Source: Cryobacterium sp. PH31-O1
GTDB lineage: Bacteria > Actinomycetota > Actinomycetes > Actinomycetales > Microbacteriaceae
Reading direction: 5' to 3'
NCBI RefSeq assembly: GCF_030063455.1
Contig: NZ_JASITB010000006.1
Span: 124,001-188,000 of the forward strand
DNA: 64,000 bases
The notes beneath the pieces were generated by a model. The model saw only the letters and a program-made list of their open reading frames with translations, was not told the DNA's origin and did not search any database. Positions 1 to 8,638 of this stretch are shown piece after piece. Made by a program: the position numbers and the translations under genes. Position 1 is the stretch's first letter. Each line of letters begins with the position of its first letter.

Positions 1-183
1 GGCATCGGCGGGCCAGGTGGACTCATATCCGTTGTTGAAGAGCGACCAGGCGTCTTTCACATAGAAGGTCTCGTCGAACACGAGGGCGTGCGGCGCACCG
101 AGGTTCCACAGACGAAGCACGGCGGCCAGCAGGACCACGGCGAGGGGGGCGCCCCAGCGAACCCATCGACTAGTTGCGAGCAC
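1..183 (-). CDS. pmt: Polyprenol-phosphate-mannose--protein mannosyltransferase, N-terminal part (cut by window edge)
   Basis: Reading the minus strand from a GTG at 183 gives about 61 residues: a short basic start, a hydrophobic first membrane segment, then LRLWNLGAPHALVFDETFYV. The acidic FDET pair after the first membrane helix is the typical first-loop Asp-Glu motif of GT39 protein O-mannosyltransferases, membrane enzymes that move mannose from a polyprenol carrier to Ser/Thr of exported proteins. A gene of this kind divergent from rsmI is a common actinobacterial arrangement. The rest lies outside the window, and the exact start (GTG 183) is my choice because the nearest ATG is out of frame. 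Confidence 0.8.
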   Translation of the reverse strand, partial: MLATSRWVRWGAPLAVVLLAAVLRLWNLGAPHALVFDETFYVKDAWSLFNNGYESTWPADA

Positions 184-245
184 CTGACCATCGTATCGAG
201 AGCCGGGCGAGCGCTCGTGCGGCCAGGGCTGCGAGAATTGCAGGC

Positions 246-1109
246 ATGATCATCCTTGCTGCCACCCCGATCGGAAACCTCGGCGACGCCTCCCGGCGCC
301 TGATCGAAACCCTGACGACCATCACCATCGTGGCCGCCGAGGACACCCGCGTCACCGTGCACCTGCTTAAAGCCCTCGGCATCGAGAACCGGCCCAAGCT
401 CATCGCCTTGCACGACCACAACGAACGCGGTAAGGCGGCCGAACTCGTCGAACTGGCCCGCGACGTGGACATCCTCGTGCTGAGCGACGCCGGCATGCCG
501 ACCGTGTCCGACCCCGGCTTTCATCTGGTGGATGCCGCGGTGGCGGCCGGCGTGCAGGTCACCGCCCTGCCGGGCCCATCTGCGGTGCTCACCGCCCTCG
601 CCGTGTCCGGGCTGCCGACCGACCGGTTCACCTTTGAAGGTTTCCTGCCGCGCAAGCACGGCGAACGGGTCAAACTGCTGCGGGGCCTCGCCGCCGAGCG
701 CCGCACCATGGTGTTCTTCGAATCGCCCAATCGCCTGGCCGATTCGCTGCTCGACCTCGCCGCCACGCTCGGCGAAAGCCGCCGGGTCGTGGTCTGCCGG
801 GAACTGACCAAATTCTTCGAAGAGGTCAAACGTGGCACGGCGGCGGAGTTGGCCGAGTGGGCGGCGGCCGGCGTGCGCGGCGAGATCTGCATCGTCGTCG
901 CTGGCGCGGAAGTGCGGGTACTGGACCTGGCCATGGGCGTGGCCGAGGTGCTCGACCTGGTGGCCGGCGGCATCCGTTTGAAGGAGGCTGCGGCCGACGT
1001 GTCGGCGGCCAGCGGCCTTAGCAAACGCGAATTGTACGAGCACGCGCTGCAGGCCAAGGCCGGCGCCTCGACGCCGAAACCCGACCGGTCTGCCTTTCCG
1101 CTCGGGTAA
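246..1109 (+). CDS. rsmI: 16S rRNA (cytidine(1402)-2'-O)-methyltransferase RsmI
   Basis: A 287-residue protein of the tetrapyrrole-methylase fold that 2'-O-methylates C1402 in the decoding centre of 16S rRNA using S-adenosylmethionine. Visible family motifs are ATPIGNLGD (residues 6-14), AEDTR near 31-35, SDAGMPTVSDPG near 84-95, LPGPSA, FEGFLPRK and the ESPNR box. I chose the ATG at 246 because the protein then begins with the canonical MIILAATPIGNLGD; the in-frame extension to 174 adds only non-conserved Arg/Ala-rich residues. It is divergent from the mannosyltransferase and is followed 62 bases later by metG. Confidence 0.95.
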   Translation: MIILAATPIGNLGDASRRLIETLTTITIVAAEDTRVTVHLLKALGIENRPKLIALHDHNERGKAAELVELARDVDILVLSDAGMPTVSDPGFHLVDAAVAAGVQVTALPGPSAVLTALAVSGLPTDRFTFEGFLPRKHGERVKLLRGLAAERRTMVFFESPNRLADSLLDLAATLGESRRVVVCRELTKFFEEVKRGTAAELAEWAAAGVRGEICIVVAGAEVRVLDLAMGVAEVLDLVAGGIRLKEAAADVSAASGLSKRELYEHALQAKAGASTPKPDRSAFPLG

Positions 1110-1171
1110 CAACAGTGCCGCTCGGCCGTAACAGGGCCAGAGTCCTCGCGCTCGCCGCATAAGATGAACGC

Positions 1172-2758
1172 ATGTCCGCAGGCTCTTTCTACATCACCAC
1201 GCCCATTTTCTACGTGAATGATGTGCCACACATCGGGCACGCCTACACCGAGGTGGCCGCCGATGTGCTCGCGCGCTGGCACCGGCAGTCCGGCGATGAC
1301 GCCTGGCTGCTCACCGGCACCGACGAACACGGTCAGAAAATTCTGCGCACCGCGATCGCCAACGGCGTCACGCCCAAGGAATGGGCCGATCGCCTGGTCG
1401 AGACCGCGTGGAAGCCGCTGCTGGAAACAGTCAACATCGCCAATGACGACTTCATTCGTACCACTGACGAACGCCACGAGGTAAACGCGCAGAAGTTTCT
1501 GCAGCACCTGCACGATGAGGGCCACATCTATACCGGCGAGTATGAGGGCTACTACTGCGTCGGCTGCGAGGAATACAAGCAGACCAGCGATCTGGTCGAC
1601 GGCACCGGCGCGTACACCGGCCAGCTCGTCTGCGCCATCCACTCCAAGCCGGTCGAGCTGCTGCACGAGAAGAACTATTTCTTCAAGATGAGCGCTTTCG
1701 CCGAGCGGCTGCTGGCACTGTACGAGGAGAACCCCAACTTCGTGCAGCCGGAAGCGGCCCGCAACGAGGTCATGTCCTTCGTCAAGCGCGGCCTCTCCGA
1801 CCTATCGATCTCCCGGTCGAGCTTCGACTGGGGCATCAAGGTGCCGTGGGACGAATCGCACGTCGTCTACGTCTGGTTCGACGCGCTGCTCAACTACATC
1901 ACCGCGGCCGGTTACGGCCAGAACGACGAAGAATTCGCCAGCCGCTGGCCGGCCACCCACATCGTCGGCAAGGATATTCTGCGTTTTCACGCGGTCATCT
2001 GGCCGGCCATGCTCATGGCCGCCGGCATCGAGGTGCCCAAACAGGTCTTCGGCCACGGCTGGCTGCTGGTCGGCGGTGAGAAGATGAGCAAGTCCAAGCT
2101 CACCGGAATCGCCCCGAGCCAGATCACCGACACCTTCGGCTCCGACGCTTTTCGTTACTACTTCATGCGCGCCATCAGCTTCGGCCAGGACGGCAGTTTC
2201 AGCTGGGAGGACCTGTCGGCCCGCTACCAGTCAGAGCTCGCCAATGGCTTCGGCAATCTCGCCTCCCGCGTGATCGCCATGGTCCTGCGGTACTGCGACG
2301 GCACGATTCCCGCGCTGTCTGAAGGCACAGCCGGCGACTTCACCGCCGACGACCTGGCCATCCGGGCCACCGAACAGCGCGTGACGGATGCCGCCACAGC
2401 GTTCATCGATACGCTCGCCATTCACGACGCCCTTGCGAGCGTGTGGCAACTCGTCGACGAACTCAACGGCTACATCACCCTGCAGGAGCCGTGGGTGCTG
2501 GCCAAGAACCCCGAAAGCCGCGAACGCCTCGGCACCGTGCTGCACACCGCGGTGCGCGGCCTCGGTACCCTCGCCGTGCTGCTGTCCCCGGTCATTCCGG
2601 TCGCCACGGGCAAATTGTGGACGGCTCTCGGCGGCGACGGTGACCTCGCCGACCAGCGCGTCGACCGGGCCTGGGAATGGACCGGCGGCGCCAAGGTCAG
2701 CGCACTCGAACCGCTGTTCCCGCGCATCGAATCGATCGTGGAGCCGGCCGATGGCTAG
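1172..2758 (+). CDS. metG: Methionyl-tRNA synthetase
   Basis: A 528-residue class I aminoacyl-tRNA synthetase charging tRNA-Met. The N-terminus FYITTPIFYVNDVPHIGH carries the HIGH signature (residues 20-23), a CVGC pair marks the metal knuckle near residue 130, and the KMSKS loop is at 304-308. The length fits the shorter form without the C-terminal EMAP/Trbp111 dimerisation domain. The stop overlaps the start of the tatD gene by 8 bases, so the two are probably translated from one transcript. Confidence 0.97.
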   Translation: MSAGSFYITTPIFYVNDVPHIGHAYTEVAADVLARWHRQSGDDAWLLTGTDEHGQKILRTAIANGVTPKEWADRLVETAWKPLLETVNIANDDFIRTTDERHEVNAQKFLQHLHDEGHIYTGEYEGYYCVGCEEYKQTSDLVDGTGAYTGQLVCAIHSKPVELLHEKNYFFKMSAFAERLLALYEENPNFVQPEAARNEVMSFVKRGLSDLSISRSSFDWGIKVPWDESHVVYVWFDALLNYITAAGYGQNDEEFASRWPATHIVGKDILRFHAVIWPAMLMAAGIEVPKQVFGHGWLLVGGEKMSKSKLTGIAPSQITDTFGSDAFRYYFMRAISFGQDGSFSWEDLSARYQSELANGFGNLASRVIAMVLRYCDGTIPALSEGTAGDFTADDLAIRATEQRVTDAATAFIDTLAIHDALASVWQLVDELNGYITLQEPWVLAKNPESRERLGTVLHTAVRGLGTLAVLLSPVIPVATGKLWTALGGDGDLADQRVDRAWEWTGGAKVSALEPLFPRIESIVEPADG

Positions 2759-3746
2759 TGATTCCCCCACCAGCCTCGACGGCGGCGTCGACGGTTACGG
2801 CAGCGCCATTCGCAAGCGTGAGAACACGGCTGGTCGCGACCTGAGCTACCCGCCGCTGCCGGAGCCGCTCACGGTTCCTGTCTACGACAACCACACCCAT
2901 CTCGAAATCAGCGACGGGGAGCATCCGCTCAGCTACCGGGAACAGCTCGACCGTGCCTCGAGCGTTGGCGTGCGCGGTGTGATCCAGGTCGGCGGCGATG
3001 TCGAAACCTCACGCTGGTCGGCCGCCGCAGCCCTGATCGAGCCGCGCATGCTCGCCGCCGTCGCGATCCACCCCAACGAGGCGCCAGCGCTCGAGACGGC
3101 CGGAACGCTCGACGAGGCCCTCGCGGTGATCGGCGAACTCGCCGGGCAGCCGCGCGTCGTCGCGGTCGGCGAGACCGGCCTTGACTTCTTTCGCACTCCC
3201 GAAGAAGGCCGCGCCGCCCAGTTTCGCTCGTTCGAAGCGCACATTCGCATCGCCAAAGAGCACAACCTCGCACTGCAGATCCACGACCGCGACGCCCACG
3301 AGGCAGTGATCGACACCCTGCTTCGGGTCGGGGCTCCCGAACGCACCGTCTTTCACTGCTTTTCCGGCGACGCCGACATGGCCAGGCTGTGCGCCGATCA
3401 TGGCTGGTATATGTCGTTCGCGGGCAACGTCACCTTCAAGAACGCCTCCATGCTGCGGGCCGCCCTGTCGGCCGCCCCGCGCAATCTGCTGCTGGTCGAA
3501 ACGGATGCCCCGTTCCTCACCCCGCTGCCCTACCGTGGCCGCCCCAACGCGCCGTACCTGCTGCCCAACACGCTGCGCGGCATGGCCGCCCACCTCGAAA
3601 CGGATGTCTCCCTGCTCTCCGCCCAAATCACCGCGAACACCGAGTTGGTCTACGGCCGCTGGGACGCCGAACCGGTCACCGCTGCCTTCGCCGGTCAGGA
3701 TGACGACTCCCGCCCCGAGCAGACCCCCCGCGGCGGGCTCGCATGA
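2751..3746 (+). CDS. tatD: TatD family metal-dependent hydrolase (DNase)
   Basis: A 331-residue TIM-barrel hydrolase of the TatD family, cytosolic metal-dependent nucleases linked to DNA repair and 3'-end trimming. The metal-site motif DNHTHLE is at about residues 46-52, followed by GETGLDFF, QIHDRDAH, FHCFSG and ETDAPF, all family landmarks. The first 40 or so residues are a non-conserved extension; ATG 2751 is chosen because it overlaps the metG stop, and a later start would cut close to the HTH motif. The stop overlaps the rsmA start by 4 bases (ATGA), indicating translational coupling. Confidence 0.92.
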   Translation: MASDSPTSLDGGVDGYGSAIRKRENTAGRDLSYPPLPEPLTVPVYDNHTHLEISDGEHPLSYREQLDRASSVGVRGVIQVGGDVETSRWSAAAALIEPRMLAAVAIHPNEAPALETAGTLDEALAVIGELAGQPRVVAVGETGLDFFRTPEEGRAAQFRSFEAHIRIAKEHNLALQIHDRDAHEAVIDTLLRVGAPERTVFHCFSGDADMARLCADHGWYMSFAGNVTFKNASMLRAALSAAPRNLLLVETDAPFLTPLPYRGRPNAPYLLPNTLRGMAAHLETDVSLLSAQITANTELVYGRWDAEPVTAAFAGQDDDSRPEQTPRGGLA

Positions 3747-4618
3747 CCGAGGAGGCGGCTGACGCGGTCAAACCTGTCAAAACCCTTCTCGGCCCGGCCG
3801 AGATTCGCGACCTCGCCGAGATGCTCGGCGTCAATCCCACTAAGAAGCTCGGCCAAAACTTCGTTATCGACGGCAATACCGTGCGGCGCATCGTCAAGGT
3901 CGCCCAGGTCATGCCGGGTGACACCGTCGTCGAGGTCGGCCCTGGCCTCGGCTCGCTTACCCTCGGCATGCTCGAGGTCGGTGCGAGCGTCGTCGCCGTC
4001 GAAATCGACGACCGCCTCGCCGAGCAGTTGCCGCTCACCGTGGAACTGATGCAGCCCGGCGCCAGCCTTTCGGTCATCCGCGCCGACGCCCTGAAAATCA
4101 CCGAGCTGCCCGGCAACCCCACTAGGCTCGTGGCCAACCTGCCCTACAACGTCTCGGTGCCGGTGCTGCTCTACCTGCTCGAACACTTCGCGTCGATTCG
4201 CGCCGGTGTCGTCATGGTGCAGGCCGAGGTCGGCGAACGCCTCGCCGCCCCGCCGGGAAACAAGATCTACGGCAGCCCGAGCGTGAAAGCCGCCTGGTAT
4301 GGCAATTTTCGTACCGCCGGCAAGGTGAGCCGCCAGGTCTTCTGGCCGGTTCCGAACGTCGACTCCATCCTGATCGCCTTCGACCGGCGGCCCCAACCTC
4401 TGGAATCCGATGAGCTGCGCCTGAAAACCTTCGCACTCATCGACGCCGCCTTTCAGCAGCGCCGCAAGATGCTGCGCCAGTCTCTGTCGGTCGTTCTGGG
4501 GGACTCGGCGTCGGCATCCGCTGTGATGACGGCGGCCGGCATCGACCCGACGACGCGAGGCGAGCAGCTGAACGTGCACGACTTTCTCGCCATTGCCCGG
4601 GTTTGGGCGCCGGCCTGA
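3743..4618 (+). CDS. rsmA: 16S rRNA (adenine(1518)-N6/adenine(1519)-N6)-dimethyltransferase
   Basis: A 291-residue KsgA/RsmA enzyme that dimethylates two adjacent adenines in helix 45 of 16S rRNA. It shows KKLGQNFVID (34-43), the SAM-binding motif I EVGPGLGS (64-71), and the catalytic motif IV NLPYN beginning at residue 132. The C-terminal part FQQRRKMLRQSL is also conserved. It is coupled to tatD through an ATGA overlap and followed 45 bases later by ispE, the usual actinobacterial order. Confidence 0.96.
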   Translation: MTEEAADAVKPVKTLLGPAEIRDLAEMLGVNPTKKLGQNFVIDGNTVRRIVKVAQVMPGDTVVEVGPGLGSLTLGMLEVGASVVAVEIDDRLAEQLPLTVELMQPGASLSVIRADALKITELPGNPTRLVANLPYNVSVPVLLYLLEHFASIRAGVVMVQAEVGERLAAPPGNKIYGSPSVKAAWYGNFRTAGKVSRQVFWPVPNVDSILIAFDRRPQPLESDELRLKTFALIDAAFQQRRKMLRQSLSVVLGDSASASAVMTAAGIDPTTRGEQLNVHDFLAIARVWAPA

Positions 4619-4663
4619 CCCGCGTTGTTTTTTTGGTCCGACGGGCTGGGCTAAGTTAAAAGC

Positions 4664-5593
4664 ATGATGACGACCGCCGCCACCACCGTCGTGCACGCGC
4701 GGGCTCCCGGCAAAATCAACGTCTTTCTCAAGGTCGGCGCCGTCATGGAAGACGGCTACCACGACCTCGCGACTGCCTACCAGGCCGTCTCCCTGGTGGA
4801 AGAGGTGCGGGCGAGCGCGGCCGGTGACTTCTCGGTCGAGTTCAGCGGCAGCATCGACACCTCCGGCCTCGCGACGGGCGGCAGCAACCTCGCGATCAAG
4901 GCGGCTCGGGCCCTCGCCCGCAAGTCCGGCTTTCGCGGCGGCGTACACCTCGAGATCGAGAAGAACGTACCGATCGCCGGTGGAATGGGCGGCGGCTCCG
5001 CCGACGCGGCAGCCACCCTGCTCGCCTGCGACGCGCTCTGGGGCACGAGTGCCACCAAAGACGAGCTGCTCGCCATCGCTGCGACCCTCGGCGCGGACGT
5101 GCCGTTCTCCTTCACCGGCGGTACCGCCATCGGTACCGGTCGCGGCGATCAGCTCAGTCCAGCCCTGGCCAAGGGCAAGTTTCAATGGGTGCTCGCCCTC
5201 GCCGACTTCGGCATGTCCACGCCCGGCGTGTATCAGGAACTCGACCGGCACCGCGATCGTCACGCCCAGGACATCTTTCCGGCCGAGCATCAGCCCTCCG
5301 TCGACGCCAACGTGCTGCAGGCGCTTCGCGCCGGCGATCCGCACATGCTCGCCGACGTGCTGCACAACGATCTGCAGGCCCCCGCCCTGCATTTGGCGCC
5401 GGGTCTGGGCAAGGTGCTGCAGCTCGGCGAACAGAACGGCGCCCTGGCCGGCATCCTCTCCGGCTCCGGACCGACCGTGGCTTTCCTGGTAGCGGATGCC
5501 GACAGCGCGCTCGAGCTGCAGGTCGCGCTCTCCGCCAGTCGCCTGAAGGTCGTGCGCGCCACCGGCCCCGTGCACGGCGCCCGTCTCATTTAG
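4664..5593 (+). CDS. ispE: 4-(cytidine 5'-diphospho)-2-C-methyl-D-erythritol kinase
   Basis: A 309-residue GHMP-family kinase that phosphorylates CDP-methylerythritol in the MEP isoprenoid pathway. The substrate motif APGKIN is at 14-19, the glycine-rich ATP loop [15 protein letters not shown] lies near 103-118, and the GHMP motif 3 [12 protein letters not shown] is near the C-terminus. ATG 4664 or 4667 are both possible starts. The stop codon sits at the beginning of a short 14-bp tandem duplication before the next gene. Confidence 0.96.
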   Translation: MMTTAATTVVHARAPGKINVFLKVGAVMEDGYHDLATAYQAVSLVEEVRASAAGDFSVEFSGSIDTSGLATGGSNLAIKAARALARKSGFRGGVHLEIEKNVPIAGGMGGGSADAAATLLACDALWGTSATKDELLAIAATLGADVPFSFTGGTAIGTGRGDQLSPALAKGKFQWVLALADFGMSTPGVYQELDRHRDRHAQDIFPAEHQPSVDANVLQALRAGDPHMLADVLHNDLQAPALHLAPGLGKVLQLGEQNGALAGILSGSGPTVAFLVADADSALELQVALSASRLKVVRATGPVHGARLI

Positions 5594-5620
5594 CCCGTCT
5601 GAGCTGGCCCGTCTGAGCTA
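5593..5620. repeat. 14-bp tandem duplication in ispE/ABC-F spacer
   Basis: GCCCGTCTGAGCT followed by G or A occurs twice head to tail, overlapping the last base of the ispE stop codon. It is probably a replication-slippage product; no function is evident. Confidence 0.7.
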
Positions 5621-5662
5621 ACCCGGAATCCAACGCCTGGGCGTGCCGTAAACTCGGAGGCT

Positions 5663-7456
5663 ATGGCACATCTTCTCGGGGCTGAGTCCCTGCACCTCGA
5701 ATTTCCTACCCGCGTCATCTTCGACAGCGTCACCGCCGGCCTCAACGAGGGCGACCGCATCGGCGTCGTCGGCAAGAACGGTGACGGCAAGTCCACCCTC
5801 ATGCGCCTGCTGGCCGGCCGGATGGAACCCGACGAGGGCCGCGTCACCCGTCGTCGCGGTGTCACCATCGGCATGCTCGATCAGGCCGACGACCTCGCCT
5901 CCGGCCAAACCGTCGGCCACACCATCGTCGGCGGCATTGAAGAACACGTCTGGGCGGGCGACGCCAAGGTGCGCGACGTTATCGGCGGCCTCGTTCGCGA
6001 CATTCCGTGGGACGCGCTGGTCGACGACCTCTCCGGTGGCCAGCGCCGCCGGGTGGCCCTCGCCGCCGTGCTGATCGGCGACTACGACGTCATCTTTCTC
6101 GATGAGCCCACCAACCACCTCGACGTGGAAGGCATCTCCTGGCTCGCCGGGCACCTCAAGACTCGCTGGGCAGCGCAGAGCGGCGGGCTGGTAGTCGTCA
6201 CCCACGACCGGTGGTTCCTCGACGAGGTCTGCAACATCACCTGGGAGGTGCACGACCGGTTAATCGAGCCCTTCGAGGGCGGCTACGCCGCGTATATTCT
6301 GCAGCGCGTCGAGCGCGACCGCATGAGTTCCGTCGTCGAGTCCAAGCGGCAGAACCTCATGAAGAAAGAACTGGCCTGGTTGCGTCGCGGCGCCCCGGCC
6401 CGCACCGCCAAACCCAAGTTCCGTATCGACGCCGCCAACGAACTGATCGAGAACGAGCCGCCGCCCCGCGACACCGTCACCATGCAGTCGATGGCCATGC
6501 AGCGCCTCGGTAAAGACGTGGTCGACCTCATCGACATCGGCGTGAAGTTTGGCGATAAGACCGTGCTCAACGACCTCACCTGGCGCATCGCGCCGGGGGA
6601 GCGCACCGGCATCATGGGCGTCAACGGCGCCGGTAAGTCGACCCTGCTCAACCTCGTCTCCGGAGTTTTGCAGCCAACGACCGGCACGGTCAAGCGCGGC
6701 AAGACCATCAAGGTGGCCGTACTTACCCAGCAGCTCTTTGAACTTGAAGACATTGCCAACGACAAGGTCAGTGAGGTTATCGGGCGCCAGAAGACCAGCT
6801 ACATGGCCGGTGGCAAAGAGATCACTCCCGGCCAGATGCTCGAACGCATGGGCTTTATGAGCGCCCAGCTCTCTACCCGGGTCAAGGAACTCTCCGGTGG
6901 CCAAAAACGCCGGTTGCAGTTGCTGCTCATTGTGCTCAGCGAGCCGAACGTGCTCATCCTCGACGAGCCCACTAACGACCTCGACACCGACATGCTCGCC
7001 GCAATGGAAGACCTGCTCGACTCCTTTCCCGGTACCCTGCTCGTCGTCTCGCACGATCGGTACCTCATCGAGCGCGTCACCGACAACCAGTACGCGGTCA
7101 TGGACGGTGGCTTTCGCCACCTGCCCGGCGGTGTCGACCAGTACCTCGAGGTGCGTCGCAAGGCCGTGGCCGGCCCGGCAGCCGGTTCCCCGACGGATGC
7201 CGCCGGCAAGCCCAAAAAGATCCCCACCCTCGGCGGCGCCGAACTGCGCAACGCCCAGAAGGAACTCGGGTCGATCGACCGCAAGGTGGTTAAGTTGCAG
7301 GAACGCATCGCACTCAAGCACGAGAAACTCGCCGCGCACGACCAGTCGGACTTCGCCGGTCTCGGAGCGCTCGGCGTGAAGCTGACCGAACTCGAAGAGA
7401 CCATCGCAACGCTCGAAACCCGTTGGGTCGAACTTACCGAGCTGATTGAGGGCTGA
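5663..7456 (+). CDS. ABC-F family ATP-binding protein (Uup/EttA-like)
   Basis: A 597-residue soluble protein with two ABC ATPase domains in tandem and no membrane segments, the layout of ABC-F factors that act on ribosomes. First domain: Walker A GKNGDGKST (about 37-45), signature LSGGQRRR (~129), Walker B FLDEPTNHLD (~150). Second domain: GVNGAGKST (~320), LSGGQKRRLQ (~412), LILDEPTNDLD (~434). The Lys/Glu-rich C-terminus (about 525-597) looks like the coiled-coil tail of Uup. Which ABC-F subtype it is, and whether it gives antibiotic protection, cannot be decided from sequence alone. Confidence 0.92.
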   Translation: MAHLLGAESLHLEFPTRVIFDSVTAGLNEGDRIGVVGKNGDGKSTLMRLLAGRMEPDEGRVTRRRGVTIGMLDQADDLASGQTVGHTIVGGIEEHVWAGDAKVRDVIGGLVRDIPWDALVDDLSGGQRRRVALAAVLIGDYDVIFLDEPTNHLDVEGISWLAGHLKTRWAAQSGGLVVVTHDRWFLDEVCNITWEVHDRLIEPFEGGYAAYILQRVERDRMSSVVESKRQNLMKKELAWLRRGAPARTAKPKFRIDAANELIENEPPPRDTVTMQSMAMQRLGKDVVDLIDIGVKFGDKTVLNDLTWRIAPGERTGIMGVNGAGKSTLLNLVSGVLQPTTGTVKRGKTIKVAVLTQQLFELEDIANDKVSEVIGRQKTSYMAGGKEITPGQMLERMGFMSAQLSTRVKELSGGQKRRLQLLLIVLSEPNVLILDEPTNDLDTDMLAAMEDLLDSFPGTLLVVSHDRYLIERVTDNQYAVMDGGFRHLPGGVDQYLEVRRKAVAGPAAGSPTDAAGKPKKIPTLGGAELRNAQKELGSIDRKVVKLQERIALKHEKLAAHDQSDFAGLGALGVKLTELEETIATLETRWVELTELIEG

Positions 7457-7637
7457 TTCGAAAGAAGCTGTGACGTAGTGTGTCGGCACCGGCCACGCGT
7501 CGCAGCTTCGGCACGTATCGTTAAGGGGTACCTGCGCAGCCGCGGTATCAGCCCCGCATGGGCGCAGCCTTCTGGTTTGACTGGTCGTTGCTGTGTGCCC
7601 GGGGCCAACGGAACCCAGAACGCCCGAAGGAATCATC

Positions 7638-8540
7638 GTGAAGAAGAAGAACAGACTCGCTGCACTCGCCGTGCTCCCGCTCGTCGCCCTGCTGGCCGGC
7701 TGCGCCGGAGCTTCAGGATCCGCTGACGGCCCCGCCACCGGCGCCGACGGTGACGCCATCAAGATCGGCGTCGTGGGCGCCAGCGACCCGTACTGGGCCG
7801 TGTACACGCAAGCCGCCGCGGCGGAGGGTATCGAGATCGAGATCGTCGACTTCGCGCAGTACCCGCAGGTGAACCCGGCCCTGTCCGCCGGCGAGGTCGA
7901 CCTGAACCAGTTCCAGCACATCGTCTACCTGGCCGAGTACAACGAGGCGAGCAACGAAAACCTGGCCCCGATCGGTGCCACGGCCATCTACCCGATCGCC
8001 CTGTACTCCTCTGAGTACAGCGATGTCGACGACATTATCGCGGGTGACACCGTCGCCGTGCCCGACGACGACAGCAACCAGGCCCGTGCGCTTGTGCTTT
8101 TGCAGTCCGAGGGGCTCATCGAGCTGACCGACGGCGGTACCATCTACTCCAGCATCGACGACGTCGACGAGGACGCCTCAAAGGTGAAGGTCACGGCACT
8201 CGAAGCCTCGCTCACCGCGAGTTCGCTACCCGACGTCGCCGCCGCGATCATCAACAACGACTTCGCTGAGAAGGCCGGACTCAAGTTCGAAGACGCCATT
8301 GCCACCGATGATGCGGCCGACCCCAAGGCCCTGCCCTACGCAAATATCTTCACCGCACGCGACGAAGATAAGAACAACGAGACCTTCCGGAAGCTCGTCG
8401 AGATCTTCCAGACCACCAAGAACGTACAGGACGGCGTCTTCTCCGTGTCCGGCGACACCGCGGTTTTGCTGACGACCCCGGTCACCGACCTTGAAGCATC
8501 CCTGGCCAACATTCAGGGCGAGATTAAGGCCGCCGAGTAA
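7638..8540 (+). CDS. metQ: Methionine ABC transporter substrate-binding lipoprotein MetQ
   Basis: A 300-residue NlpA/MetQ-type lipoprotein. GTG 7638 is preceded by a GAAGGA ribosome site and starts a classic lipoprotein signal: lysines, a hydrophobic core, then LLAGC with the lipidated Cys at residue 22. The mature part carries family motifs such as VDLNQFQH and DDDSNQARAL. It captures methionine at the outer face of the membrane for MetN-MetI, encoded directly downstream. The 181 bases upstream show no SAM-riboswitch-like core that I can recognise. A strong hairpin follows the stop. Confidence 0.93.
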   Translation: MKKKNRLAALAVLPLVALLAGCAGASGSADGPATGADGDAIKIGVVGASDPYWAVYTQAAAAEGIEIEIVDFAQYPQVNPALSAGEVDLNQFQHIVYLAEYNEASNENLAPIGATAIYPIALYSSEYSDVDDIIAGDTVAVPDDDSNQARALVLLQSEGLIELTDGGTIYSSIDDVDEDASKVKVTALEASLTASSLPDVAAAIINNDFAEKAGLKFEDAIATDDAADPKALPYANIFTARDEDKNNETFRKLVEIFQTTKNVQDGVFSVSGDTAVLLTTPVTDLEASLANIQGEIKAAE

Positions 8541-8557
8541 GCATCTGTTTCTAATAT

Positions 8558-8596
8558 CAACGCAGTCCGGGGGCGTACACGCTCCGGACTGCGTTG
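8558..8596 (+). terminator. Perfect 13-bp hairpin between metQ and metN
   Basis: CAACGCAGTCCGG at 8558-8570 is exactly complementary to CCGGACTGCGTTG at 8584-8596, with a 13-base loop that can pair partly on itself. There is no U-run after it. It sits inside the operon, so it more likely acts as a partial terminator or as an RNA-stabilising 3' structure that raises metQ expression over metN-metI. The role is inference; the pairing is visible. Confidence 0.75.
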
Positions 8597-8638
8597 ACGT
8601 GTTCAGCGGTACCCGAACGAAATGAGCGAGGCAAACGG

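Noticed and set aside
3695-5575. 626-codon open frame on the minus strand over rsmA-ispE
   Set aside because: Shadow of real genes in GC-rich DNA; low-complexity His/Gly/Asp composition, no domains, no ribosome site.
7457-7637. SAM riboswitch upstream of metQ
   Set aside because: No SAM-I or SAM-IV core sequence or paired helices could be recognised in the 181 bases.
6260-7921. 553-codon minus-strand open frame over the ABC-F gene and metQ start
   Set aside because: Antisense shadow; the plus-strand proteins carry clear conserved motifs.
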